A stretch of 64,000 bases of DNA, from positions 32,435,648 through 32,499,647 of the forward strand of contig NC_092673.1 of NCBI RefSeq assembly GCF_964355755.1, written 5' to 3'. Both the position numbers and the translations under genes were made by a program. Each line of letters starts with the position of its first letter. Position 1 is the first letter of the stretch. The notes under the pieces were generated by a model. It was not told the origin of the DNA. It saw only the letters and a program-made list of their open reading frames with translations, and did not search any database. Shown here in pieces: positions 10,833 through 22,364 of this stretch. The stretch comes from Antedon mediterranea. Lineage: Eukaryota; Echinodermata; Crinoidea; Comatulida; Antedonidae.

Positions 10833-13747
10833 TCATATTACTCTCAAAGAAACATTTTCCACTTACAACTATAACTAACACTATTTTTGTTATGTTTAAA
10901 AAAAGGCACAATACAACCAGGAACAGAACATACTTATATAACAAATATGTGATAACTTCAAATGTTGTTTTGTTTAACTTTAAATTATTTAATAATATTG
11001 CTGTATTCGTGGCAATAGCATTTGAAAAGTAATAAAAGTCCTCTCGTTCCTAGGAAACTACTTTAAGCGTGAGGACAAATATATATATATACCTTTACCT
11101 CTAGTAAACAAATATTTCAAAGAAACAAACAATACATACGCCTACTGACATACTACTGACTCCAAATAATGAGAGGCACGCCCACTCATTATCTGCTTTT
11201 CCTACGGTATATTATTTAACAGCTTTTTGTATTTTAACACATATGTTGACAACTAATGTTGAATAAATATTAACGATTTAATGTATTTGTAATCTTCTGG
11301 TGTTTTTCTATAAGAGTACTGATTGAACAGATATTGTATGGTATAATTATATAAAGACAATATAAGAGGTATTCGATATAAAAAAAGTTGACAGCACTAT
11401 GAGATGAAGATAACGATATAAAGACAATTTGCTGATGATGTTGATGATGCTGATGATACACGACGATGGTGAAAATACTGATAACCTGCTTATGTTTGTG
11501 TGGTTGGTTGTGTGTAAAAAGTACGGCCCAATTCTAGGCTTAAAATATAAAAGAGTTATTATTTCTAGAATCTGAATACAACGTGTATCGTGTAAAAATT
11601 GACTCTCATAAAGCCTAGAAATTGAATAAAAAAAAATAAAGCATAGGGCTTACATCAATAATAATTAATAATCAATAAACAAGTTTTATACATTATATAT
11701 ATTTATACAATTTTATCTGGTAAGCAATTCAATTTAATATAGAGAATGCTTATGTAGACACTAACACAATAACAAACCATCCTCCCATAAACAGACAAAC
11801 ATGGAAACAAATTGTGGAAAGCGTAATGTCGGAAGACGGAAAACGTTAATAAGAAGAGAAGGAAGAATGCTTATCAATTAATACTGTATGTACAATAAAA
11901 AGAGAAAAAGAATAAAAGGGATACATACAATATAATTGATCAAAACAAGAGTGGTTACTTACACAGGCAATAACATATTTTAAAAAGACACTTTAAAAAA
12001 AACAAGGTCATGCATTGCTGTAGTCGCGTGCTCAAATTTGAGTTAGTGTTTACCGACCGATCAACCGACCGACATAGTGAGCTGTATATAGTGTACGTAC
12101 GCGTTTGTACGCAACTAAAGGAATTCATTCAAGGTGAATGCTATTTTTATTTAAACTTTATTGAAGAAAAAAAAAATCTAATCTGGGTGTACTGTGGTGA
12201 TTGTCTGAAAAAGGGGACATACTGAATGATATATTTTCCCGAAAGAGTTTCTCTCAACATTCCAGACTTTTTTCAAGATAACCGATATTTCCTATTATAT
12301 AGTTGAATCTAAAGGCCCATTTTACAATTACGATAACGATCGACGATATGATTTCTTTAAAACAAATGAAATATGAAAAGTTTTCATTCTAGAACTATAG
12401 GATAACCATTTATTTTTTTTTTCTCTTTTGTGGCGTTAACCACTATTTTATTCATTTCATTCTCAAATGATCAATACAATGATTTTACACTTCATCCAAA
12501 TATATATTCCCTTGTTATTCTGTTCTGTTATTTTCTTGTACTTTCTTTTATCTTTAGTACGATTTGATCGAAACAATTCGGTCAAATATGTATATAATAT
12601 ATACTTTATACTTTTATATGTATTATCCACTTTTTTCATTATTTTCTTTTATTTTAACTATTCCTTTCTACAATAGGTCTATGTCTCTGTACAAAACACA
12701 CAAGTGCATATATTCGAGTACATGATTGCACACATGAATACATACATAGGATAACCATTTATTGTGTCTTTGATAAAAGATATATATTTTTCAAATCAAA
12801 TGACGTCAAATAACATTGTTGGATCACGATATTATTGCTCTTACTAATCATGACGTCATTTGATTGGACGTGTTATTATTTTCACCAAAGGCAACATAGT
12901 TTTAGGACCAACCATTTTGTTTAGATTTCTTTTGTTTATGGTCGATCGTTATCGCCCTATTATTATTAAAAATAATATAATGGGCTTGGAACGACTCTTG
13001 TTTCACAAGGTGATACACATAGAATTGGTTTGATCCCTAACTGGATCTAAGATTAAGATTAATTTATAGAGAAAGTATTTGCGGAAAAATCGCAACCCGG
13101 CCCCTACGTCTTGCTAGCTTTTCGTGTTGTAATCAATAGATAATACCATTAATTTTTAACAATTATTCATGAAAGGAAGCGCCGGACTCTTATGATCTAA
13201 TAAGATCCGGAAATTAACAATAAACAACTCAAATCATATTAGTCATTATTGTATTGCTAATTATGCAAAAATGATAATTATACTTAAAATTACGGATGTA
13301 GAGTTAAATATTCTACCACTTAATAATCAAGAAATTAAACCACTGAGTCAAAACCGGGAAGTAGTGAAATAATGATTATACTCTTCATTCCTCTTCAAAG
13401 CCGGACTTAATTTTAATTCAGGAATAACTTAAATAAAGAAGAAAAGACACAAGATGGAACGTTGAGAGAGTTGATGAATTATACAAGTGAAACTTCGAAA
13501 TATATTTAGTTTTTTCCTTTTAACTCCGATTTTTCCACTTCTACTACTAATAAACAACATAAAATGTTGTTTTAGAAAACGCATGATATATCCATGATGG
13601 GTGATGTTTAATTTTAATTAGTTTACTAAATAGTGAGGAATAAAGTCAAAATACTGAAAATTAATAATTAGGCAAAGTACAAAATTAAAAACAAATACAT
13701 TTATACCCGTAAGATAATCTTGAAATGTTACTATAACCTTGTGGTAT

Positions 13748-13894
13748 TAAGCTCTGTCTACACTATCAAACTAGTGAGATGAGCCCAAATATGGTAATGA
13801 TGTGCCAAATATGTTAATGACATGACATTATCATGCCCATATGGGCATATCATATTTTTTTCACATAAAGTTTGATAGTGTAGACACAACCTTA
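13748..13894. mobile_element. MITE with AAGCTCTGTCTACACTATCA ends, copy 1
   Basis: Inverted ends (AAGCTCTGTCTACACTATCA and its near complement finishing TGATAGTGTAGACACAACCTT) enclose a self-complementary body with CCAAATATG and CCCATATGGGCATAT. The ends and inner words match the 5.4 kb transposon at 4844-10285, so this is probably its non-autonomous derivative. The flanks read TTAA on both sides. Confidence 0.75.
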
Positions 13895-14185
13895 AAGTAT
13901 TTTTGTACAACTTATATTCAACATAATAATAATAACTGAATGACATTATAAATAATTAATTAGTATATCATTAATTGTTCACAGATTGTCATTATCGTTA
14001 TAAAATAATTAATTAATTATGATATTATGGAAGAATTAACTACGAAATATTTTAAAAGGTCCAAGTTAAGCCCGCTGTTAACACCAGATCCGTACTAAAT
14101 GATCAAGGGGATCTCTTATCATAAGTGCAGCACTTCAATTAATTCAACGCAAGTGTTTTACGAGTAGATTTTAGAAAGTTTTCTC

Positions 14186-14193
14186 TATAAAAG
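14186..14193 (+). promoter_or_regulatory. TATA box of ligand gene 2
   Basis: TATAAAAG 96 bases before the ATG at 14282, inside a block conserved with the region before ligand gene 3 (GGGATCTCTTATC, then AAGTGTTTTACGAGTAG). Confidence 0.7.
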
Positions 14194-14281
14194 ATCGTGT
14201 TCTTCCACGTTTTGCTATACTCCGAGAATTGTTTCATTCAGCGCTTTTGTTTTTTAAAAACTAATTCGCTCATCAACAGAT

Positions 14282-16472
14282 ATGTCTTCCAGAACACTTT
14301 TGGTACGTTTTCTTAATATTTGTTCTTTTATTTTAATTAATTGTTTCGCGATTAGTTAAACAAGCAAATTGATAGTTAATTATTTCATCATTTTAGGCTA
14401 GCTGTTACCCTCAACTTGAATAAGAGAGTTTTTATTGATTTACTTTTATAACACCACATAGACTTTATTACTCGTAGTTGTAAATAATTTACGATATTTT
14501 CTTGTCAAGACAGATTACATACATTTGAAATACTTCGCAATGACAAAAAATTGTTTGTTAAAACTTATAAAACAAAATATTTCAAATATTGCAACATTTA
14601 AAATACTGAAATACAAATTTAGAATTTCGGAAAAAATAAATTAGATTTTAATGTTTTTTTTTTTTTTTTAATATATATTATATATAATATATTACACAGA
14701 GGCGCCTCACAGGGTGGAACCACCTTAGCTTCTCAAGGCGCCTGACGGTAGTGTTAGGCTACTAAGTGTTACTGAGTACCTAAGTTACTCTTCAAGATTG
14801 TTCATTAATAATTTGTATAATAATTCGTATAATGGATGAGAGTGTCTTTTTAATAATGTTTAAGTTGTATTCACCACAAAATATAAATATTGTATTTCAC
14901 TACAATCATTACTTCTCATATTTTTACAGTTGTTTAACTAGAAAAGGCGTAAAGTAGATATAAATAAGTTTCTAAATGTTTTCTAAATATTTTTACAACT
15001 CTATTTTCTACTCTTAATGTCTTTCAGGCGGTGATTTTCACACTGACGTTGGTCTATTCAGTGACATGCGATTTCAGCGCACCCATTGTAGATGCTGCGG
15101 CCGCGGCACCAGATGGAAGCAAGAACCTTTGCATAGCTAATGCCAGGGATGCAAGTGCGATTAAACGTAAATATGGTAATCCAGAGGAAGACGTCAGTCC
15201 AGACGGTCCAGAATCAAGGTGAGAACAAAAATATATTATGAAGGAACGTGTGCATTTCTCTCACAAAACATAACGTAACGTAGCGTAAAGCGGATTTTCC
15301 ACTTGGTGAATTTGTTCACGCGAATCGAAAGCGTCAACTTATACGCATGCGTATTCATGTTTCCATCTTCCATATCTCTCCCTACGCATGCGTATAAGCT
15401 GACGCTTTTGATTCGCGAGAAAAAGATTCTCCTAATGGAAAATCGGCTTAACGTAGCATTGCCGCGCAGCGATGTTTGGAATCAGAAAAGTTAACGATGC
15501 AGTTATTTAGGCATATCGTCTTTGTGTTAACTTCTTAATAAACTTCTACTTTAAAATTGTAGTAGAAAAAAATGTTACTGATGAATTTTATCAAATTAAC
15601 AAAAATTTGATAATAATGAAAATAATATGATTTATGGTGATGACATGAAAGATAATATTAATGTGAATAAAGTGTGGTATTTACGCCACAAAAGAGAGAA
15701 AAAAAAACATTGCCGGTCATACATCACCCCGCCCCTTCTCCCCTCACAGGGAGAGTGTAAAGTGTTTTTGTATATATCTATAGACTAACAATCGTTACTA
15801 TTGCTTAAACATATCATTTTTTAGGTAATATAAAGGACTGCCTAAAACGGTCAACTTTATATATTTATATTATTTATACAATTACCATTTCCTTTAAACC
15901 TAATGTTTTTATTTTTTTAAATTATAGATCAGATGCGGTGTTTGTACCCGCACCTACATATCGTGATATATGCCCATCTCGCAGTCTGTACCGTCGTATC
16001 TACTGGGCCCAGAATACCGCTGGTGTTTGGGTCAGATTGCTACAGACATCTTGGTACAGACAGTATTTTCATGTTACCTACTGCACAACGTAAGTTTGTA
16101 TGGTCACTTCAAATTCATTATGCAATTCTAGGTACTGTAGGGCTATATAAATGTATCCAGTATCAGGACAATTTATATTAGGTCTAACTATGCAATTGTA
16201 TTTTTCGAAAACAATTGTTTACAGAAGAATATGTTTAGTTTATAAATAATAAATATAATAATTGTAATTTTTCTTTCCATTTCAGACGTTCTTGTACAGG
16301 ACTCTCACCCATTACTTCACCTAGTCGATGTATCATAAAGTACCGGTTTGCCAGGGCGTTGGTCTACCGTACCGGCGGCTGTGGTATTAGCTTTTTACAA
16401 TGGCAGTACATCCGAGTACCTTCTTGTTGCGTATGTCAGACCCGCCAACCGTTTATACTCACTAAAGGATAG
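14282..16472 (+). CDS. Secreted neurotrophin/Spaetzle-like cystine-knot ligand 2
   Basis: Four exons: 14282-14302, 15028-15218, 15928-16089, 16286-16472, giving 186 residues. MSSRTLL plus AVIFTLTLVYSVTC form the signal peptide, split by intron 1 after codon 7 exactly as in the two paralogs. The propeptide is short with one cysteine (NLCIAN) and a KRK stretch, but the junction before the mature domain reads GPESRSDAV, without the polybasic site of ligand 1. The knot domain has eight cysteines: DICP, TYCT, RSCTG, SRCI, GGCG and PSCCVC, with IYWAQNTAGVWVRLLQTSWY, KYRFARALVY and LQWQYIRVPSCCVC. In neurotrophins and Spaetzle six such cysteines form the knot and the extra ones may link dimers. Intron 2 carries a palindromic MITE. 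Family is clear by motif; function as a signalling factor is inferred. Confidence 0.87.
15292..15451. mobile_element. Palindromic MITE (GATTTTCCACTTGG family), copy 1, in an intron of ligand gene 2
   Basis: About 160 bases that fold back on themselves. The ends are GCGGATTTTCCACTTGGTGA and TAATGGAAAATCGGCTTA, with inner arms AAGCGTCAACTTATACGCAT and TACGCATGCGTATAAGCTGA. A second, nearly identical copy is at 19827-19991. The two copies are not at equivalent positions of the duplicated unit, so they inserted independently. Confidence 0.75.
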
Positions 16473-16917
16473 AGTGTTGTTTAGATAATAATATTAATCA
16501 GCATGAATAATCATCATAATTAAGCCCCAGCGCTCTCATTTGCTATTACTATTAGTTAAACGTTTATGTTATGTATGGTTACTCAGAAAATAGATTAAAA
16601 TACGGTTTGTTAGATTGTGTTTTTTCTTCTGATAAACACAACACTCTACATTATCATTTTGGTTTTTTCTGGATTTAATGTCATTAATAATATTATTTTG
16701 ATCTCAGGAACAGAGACATTTTATTTATGATATAGATAATTATACAGTAAAATATAGTTGGAAGGATGGTATTATAAGTTATGTTCCAACAATAAAATTA
16801 GAACTTACAAATTACGTTTATGCATGTGTTTATTACTTGTTAACACTAACAGTGCGTTATTTTACCTGTGTGTACTTCTGATTGGCTAAAAGTAAGACGG
16901 TACATTGTATGATTGGT

Positions 16918-17100
16918 TAAGCTTGGTTCCCACTAGAACGTAACGCAAGGACGTAAACGCAACGCAAGCGTTTTAACCAATGACAAGCGAAGTTATAGAC
17001 ACTTAGCAATCACAAGCGAATAAGCCATCGCTTGTGATTGGTCAATTCACTTGCGTTGCGTTACGTCCTTGTGTTGCGTCGCTAGTGGGAACCACGCTTT
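16918..17100. mobile_element. MITE, TGGTTCCCACT family, fullest copy
   Basis: Inverted ends AAGCTTGGTTCCCACTAGAA and CTAGTGGGAACCACGCTTT. The body contains ACGTAACGCAAGGACGTAAA and its inverse, and inner arms GACAAGCGA and CAAGCGAATAAGC. Non-coding. It recurs at 1722-1886 and 51190-51405 and in fragments. Confidence 0.75.
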
Positions 17101-17757
17101 AACGAATCAAGAGACGGTAATACAGAATACAGAGACTTGATTGGTCACAACTACTTCAAGAACTTAAAAGGAGATTGTGATTGGATAAAAACAATCATCA
17201 ACGTCACTACAGACTGATGAACGAACATAAGACTAAACACAATGACAGTAATTTACCGACGTCGTTTTAAAGGTCTTTACAAAATAATTTAGGGGCGTTC
17301 ATAACCGTCGTCCGAAATTACTGGCGCGGTCAACATGATGATAAGACACCGAGAGGAACGGTAATTATCAACTGAATTGTTTGATTGAAAACACTGCAAC
17401 GCCAAAGACTTACAATGTAACACTTTATAACACATTATAAATCTATGTTAAAGAAAGTAAATCAAGCAAGGTTTTTAACATAAAAGATAGGAATTTATTA
17501 TTTCAAAGAACAAACACAAAACATAGTAGAATTGTGTTCGTTTGGTTCTATAGAAAAATCATGCATCCTGTAAAAGAAAAAATTTATATTTGAACCCAGT
17601 ATCTCTGCGATTTACAATATATATATATATTGTATTATCTAAGAGGTTTTCAAAAAAAAAAAATCACAATCAAGCATTTAATGCTTAAATGTGATAAAAA
17701 AAAAAAAAATTTAAAAATAATCAAGAAAAACAATATTAAAATTTAATAAATAAATAA

Positions 17758-18010
17758 AGGGCCAATAGAAAGCCTGAAGAATGCTGACTAATCATATTAC
17801 TGTCAAAGAGACATTTTACACTTACCACTCTAACGATATTTTTGTTACCAATATATTTTAAAAACAGGCCCAATATAACCAGGAATAGAACATACTGTAA
17901 TTATATAACAACATATATGATAATATTGTGATACTTATGTATTGTTTAACTGTATATTATTAATAATTGCTGTATTCGGGGCAATGACCTTTAAAAATAA
18001 TAAAAGCCTA
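17758..18010 (+). pseudogene. Relic 3' end of a fourth ligand gene (ligand-1-like)
   Basis: GCCAATAGAAAGCCTGAAGA and the following bases match the last coding bases of ligand gene 1 at about 10797-10832. The match continues through ACTAATCATATTACTGTCAA into the 3' untranslated part up to an AATAAAAG-like end. The knot-coding exons are absent. It appears to be what remains of a duplicated ligand-1-type gene between genes 2 and 3. Confidence 0.65.
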
Positions 18011-18795
18011 CTAACAGTATAAAACTGACTCCAAATAACGAGAGGCAAGCCTACTAATTATCTGCTTTTCCTATATTATTTAACAGCTGAATGATATTTT
18101 GTATTTTAATAATGTTGACAAGTAATGATGAATAAATATTAACGATTTAATGTATTTCCTATCTTCTGTTTATTGTGTGCTGATTGCACGAATTAGATAA
18201 TGATAAAAGACTATAAACAAGATAATCGAAAAAACAACACTATCAGCCGATGAGAATAACTAAATAAAGACAATTTTGTTGATGATAATACAAGACGATG
18301 ATGAAATATTGATATCCTGCTTGTGTGTGTGTGTGTGTGTTGGGGTGGGGCTCGTTCACAACAAAATGTATTCTTCTACGAGGCCGTATGAAAGAAATAC
18401 AACTATCAAAAGTATGAACAAACATTGAAAGGAGAAAAAAAGTATATAAATTTATATTTAACAGAAGTTTAAAGTTAGTAGGTATAAATTAAAACAGAAA
18501 TGCTACAAGTTATGAAACTCACTACCACAAATTAATAATTAAGAAGAAATTAATAGGCCAGCATTTTTTAGGGAAAGAGCATTTTTTGTGTGTTTAGACC
18601 TATATCAATTTCGTTCCAAGTTTTTTTTCCATGGTAGGAAAAACTTTTCTTTTTATATTCTGTATTGGACTTTACTAGACATAGGTCGTTTTTTAGTCGC
18701 GACTCTACAGCTCACTATGTCGGTTGGTTGGTAAAACACTAAATCAAATTTGTGCACGCGACTGCAGCCATGTATATGGCCTCGTTTATTTTGTA

Positions 18796-18935
18796 TCATA
18801 TGAGGATTTTCTTTGATAGATAAAACCTGGTAGAACTGTTAATAAGTTCAACATGTTTGTTCCAGGCTAGTAATTCATCAATTTGAACACCTAGGTGTTT
18901 ACAGTGATACTTTTTATAATACAATTTGTAACAAT
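18796..18935 (-). pseudogene. LINE reverse-transcriptase fragment
   Basis: On the minus strand the frame reads KHLGVQIDELLAWNKHVELI. This is the conserved C-terminal motif of CR1/Jockey-type reverse transcriptases; compare KHLGVIIDENLKWHKQIDQV in the LINE at 27781-29570. Only about 45 residues remain. It is an old fragment of a different element. Confidence 0.6.
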
Positions 18936-19826
18936 TATTCATAAAAGGAAGCGCCGGACTCTTATGATCTAAGAAGATCCGGAAATTAACAATAAACAAC
19001 TCCAATCATATTAGTCATTATTGTATTGCTAATTATGCAAAAATGATAATTATACTTAAAATTACGGATGTATAGTAAAATATTCTACCACTTCATAATC
19101 AAGAAATTAAACCACCGAGTCGAAATCTGGAAGTGTTGAAATAATTATTATACTTCTCATTGCTCTTCAAAATAACCGGACATAATTTTAATCCGGAAAT
19201 TAATTCAACAAAGAACAATAGGCACAAGATGGAAAAGTTGAGATAGTGAGATTACTTAATTGTACAAATTGTTTTTCATAGCAAACTTAATCTGTTTGCA
19301 ACCTTTAAGTTTGCCACTGTTAGGAGAAGTTCTTAACATAAACTTTATCAAACTTTTGTCTGCAAACTTCGTTTGCCAATGTTTAGAGAAAGTTTTACAA
19401 ACTTGACAAACTTTTGTTTTTCACGGTTTGGAGTCAAGTCAATAGCAATAATACTCCATTCGGTTTGATATTTCACTCATGTTAGGAAATTGTTCACTTT
19501 CATACAAAAAAAATGTTAAACATGAGCGCTATGGTAAAAAACCATAAAACAACATTAGTCGCTAAATAGTAATATTTTATTCATTTTGATATAGTCTTAT
19601 TGCGCAGTTGGCTTTACATAAAATGATTGCACAAATAGCTTAAAATTACGGTACTGTACTAATAAATAATATGAAATACATTGGAAAAAATTTCTGTGAT
19701 GAGTTAAACTAGCCTACTGATAGTTTTAAGTAAAAACACAGCATACATGTTTAAAATAATGTTTTCGGAAATGCAACCATATCGTCAGACAAAGACAGAA
19801 CGTCTGACTCCAGCCTAAACAATCTA

Positions 19827-19991
19827 AAGCCGATTTTCCACTTGGCGAATTTGTTCGCGCGAATCGAAAGCGTCAACTTATACGCATGCGTATTCATGTT
19901 TCCATCTTCCATATCTCTCTCTACGCATGCGTATAAACTGACGCTTTCGATTCGCGTGAAAAAAATTTCGCCTAGTGGAAAATCGGCTTAA
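19827..19991. mobile_element. Palindromic MITE (GATTTTCCACTTGG family), copy 2
   Basis: Nearly identical to 15292-15451: ends AAGCCGATTTTCCACTTGGC and CTAGTGGAAAATCGGCTTA, inner palindrome built on TACGCATGCGTA. The high identity of the two copies suggests fairly recent activity. Confidence 0.75.
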
Positions 19992-20261
19992 GGCGTGCTA
20001 GTAAATTCTCCTTGCTGCAAGCGCAAAAAGATGATAAAATAACTGTAATATCGATTCGATATGCAAAGATGTTTATGTTATTATTACATATTTCATTGAA
20101 CAATGAGATTATAAAGATTTAACTAGAAAATATTCCAAGTTAAGCCAGATGTTAACACCAAATCCAAGATACTAAATAATTAACGGGATCTCTTATCTTA
20201 AGTGTTCTTCAGTTAATTCCAAGCAAGTGTCTTACAAATAGTTTTTTACACGAGTTTTTTC

Positions 20262-20269
20262 TATAAAAG
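20262..20269 (+). promoter_or_regulatory. TATA box of ligand gene 3
   Basis: TATAAAAG 88 bases before the ATG at 20350, in a block conserved with the ligand gene 2 promoter (GGGATCTCTTATC, CAAGTGTCTTAC). Confidence 0.7.
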
Positions 20270-20349
20270 AACGCAGTGTTTTACGTTTTTTCATACTACG
20301 AGAATTGTTCATCTCAGTGGGTTTTTTAAACGAACGCTCAGTAACAGGC

Positions 20350-22364
20350 ATGTCTACCAGAACACTTTTAGTACGTATTATACTGTATTTTTCTCTTTCT
20401 TGTGCATTTATTTAACATTTTCTTTTATTGTAGGATAGTATTTTAAGTAAAGAAAAATATTAATTTATTAGTCAGATTATTGTATCGAATTATAGTGTTT
20501 AACTTTTTCTTTAAATTTTAAAGTTTTTAAATTGTTTTCGTTTGATAAAGCAATGAAGAATGATATAATAGTAAATGATTGGTTTGTAGTATCAAATAAT
20601 TTTGGGAGTTTCATTGCAATACGGTATTAATAAAATAAATTCATTTCATAGACGATGATTATCCTGATAATAGGCCTAACTAGCTTATGGCGCGATTGAT
20701 ATGTTTAAAAAAAAAGAAAAAAGAAAAAAATCTATTTTTGTACCCTACAATTTGTTTTGTTCAGGCGGTGATTTTCACACTGACGTTGGTCTATACAGTA
20801 ACATGTGATGATGACGTCATCCTAGTTAATAACAAGATCCCAACCGGGGTTAGAAGTTGTAAAGTAGCTGCTGTGGATCGAAACAAGGTTATTGGACAAT
20901 TTGGAGAAGCTGTGAATCCTGATGACAACAAAGCTAAGTAAGAAATAATTTACATAATCTCATCTAAAACACCTGTAAATTCGTTTTCATTCTGGTGAAA
21001 CAACTACGTGACAATGTGGCTACAATCTTACAGATCGTTACGTGTTTTTCCAAAAAAATAAATTAGATAATTGTCAACAAACTTGCATGTAAACGAGATA
21101 ATAATCAACGAACTTGTAGATCTAGGTAACTCTCCACGAACTTACAGATCACTCCATGTTTTCCAAAATTTTAACTAGATAATTTTCTACGAATTGCAAA
21201 CTGTTCCGTTTCGAAAATTTGAACTAGATAATTCTCCATGAATTTGCAGACCGTTCCGTGTTTTTCCAAAAATAAAATTAGGTTTTTCCAAAATTAAAAT
21301 TCGATAATTCTCAAAGAACTTGCAGACCGTTTCGTGTAAACAAGATAATTATCATCAAACTTTCCAAGATTATAACTTTCCAAGATTTTAACTGGATAAT
21401 TAACCACGAACTTACGTTCCGTGTTTTTATCCTAAAAAACTAAATATTCTTCGCGAACATGTAGGCCTAGAAAAGTTTTTCTTAAGCTAAACCCATATAC
21501 ATTTTTGACATATTGTTGATTATAGATCTGATGCCGCCTTCGCACCCTGGAATCCTTATCGTGATGCATGTCCATCTCGTTCTGTGTTTAGTCGCATCTA
21601 CTGGGCACAGACATCATCCGGTGTTTGGGTCAGATTGCTACAGACCTTTTGGTACAGACAGTATTTCCATGTTACTACCTGCAGACCAACGTAAGTTTAC
21701 TTAACTTAGTATACTATTTAATCATTATACAAGCATCAGTGGTCCGTATGGTTTGACATGAAGATGCTTAGTAATCAAAGAGAATGTTTGTATTAGTGGA
21801 ATAGGAGCACATCACTGTTTAATGGAACCAATATTTTCTTGTCGGGGAAAAATCCGATATGTATTTAATCTTATACACAAAACCGCACAATGTGTATAGT
21901 TTTGTATTATGACATTTGTTCGTTCGTTCGTTCGTTTTTATTTCACATTGCATCACACTTGATAAGTTGTTACAGATTAATTCAAAGTATTAAATAAAAG
22001 ATGCAAAGCCTGGAAAAGACCAAATAAGCTCAATATAGAGCGCTAAGCATGGTTTCACCAGAACAAAATAAACTAATTATTGTATCAAATACAAATAATA
22101 TAGAAGCCTATTTGTAAATCGGAAACAAATACTTTAACGTAAAAAGAAATATTAATATTTTTCTTTTTATTTCTTTTAATCAGACGTTCATGCACAGGAC
22201 TTTACTCACCCGTCAATGTGGCTAGTCGGTGCATCACCAAGTACCGATTCGACAGGGCGTTGGTCTACAGTAATGGTTGTGGTGGTTATTTACAATGGCG
22301 GTATATCCGGGTACCTTCTTGCTGCGTATGTCAGACCCGCCAATTTATATTCACCGAAGGATAG
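20350..22364 (+). CDS. Secreted neurotrophin/Spaetzle-like cystine-knot ligand 3
   Basis: Four exons: 20350-20370, 20765-20937, 21526-21690, 22184-22364, giving 179 residues. Signal peptide MSTRTLL plus AVIFTLTLVYTVTC, nearly identical to ligand 2. The propeptide is short with a single cysteine (RSCKVA) and lacks a polybasic cleavage site (DDNKAKSDAAF at the junction). The mature domain keeps the eight cysteines: DACP, TTCR, RSCTG, SRCI, NGCG and PSCCVC, with IYWAQTSSGVWVRLLQTFWY, KYRFDRALVY and LQWRYIRVPSCCVC. It is clearly the closest relative of ligand 2. Intron 2 contains a degenerate tandem array (21000-21440). No frameshift or stop was found, so it appears functional. Confidence 0.87.
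21000..21440. repeat. Degenerate tandem array in intron 2 of ligand gene 3
   Basis: Roughly six to seven diverged units of about 60 bases built from AACTTGCAGA, CCGTTCCGTGTTTTTCC, AAAATTTTAACTAGATAATT and CTCCACGA. No coding potential. Confidence 0.6.

Larger units (their letters stand above)
10833..14281. other. Spacer between ligand genes 1 and 2 (duplicated unit, copy 1)
   Basis: No coding sequence recognised in 3.4 kb of AT-rich DNA. Its segments recur before ligand gene 3: 10790-11040 matches 17758-18010, 11155-11290 matches 18020-18160, 13156-13400 matches 18928-19160, and 14055-14310 matches 20135-20380. A segment at about 12010-12085 recurs inverted at about 18705-18775. A MITE lies at 13748-13894. 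The remainder holds only AT-rich simple sequence. Confidence 0.75.
16473..20349. other. Spacer between ligand genes 2 and 3 (duplicated unit, copy 2)
   Basis: No intact gene. It holds MITEs (16918-17100, 19827-19991), a GT microsatellite (about 18318-18341), a relic of a ligand-1-like 3' end (17758-18010), a LINE fragment on the minus strand (18796-18935) and the second copies of the spacer segments listed for the first spacer. AT-rich simple sequence fills the rest. Confidence 0.7.
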
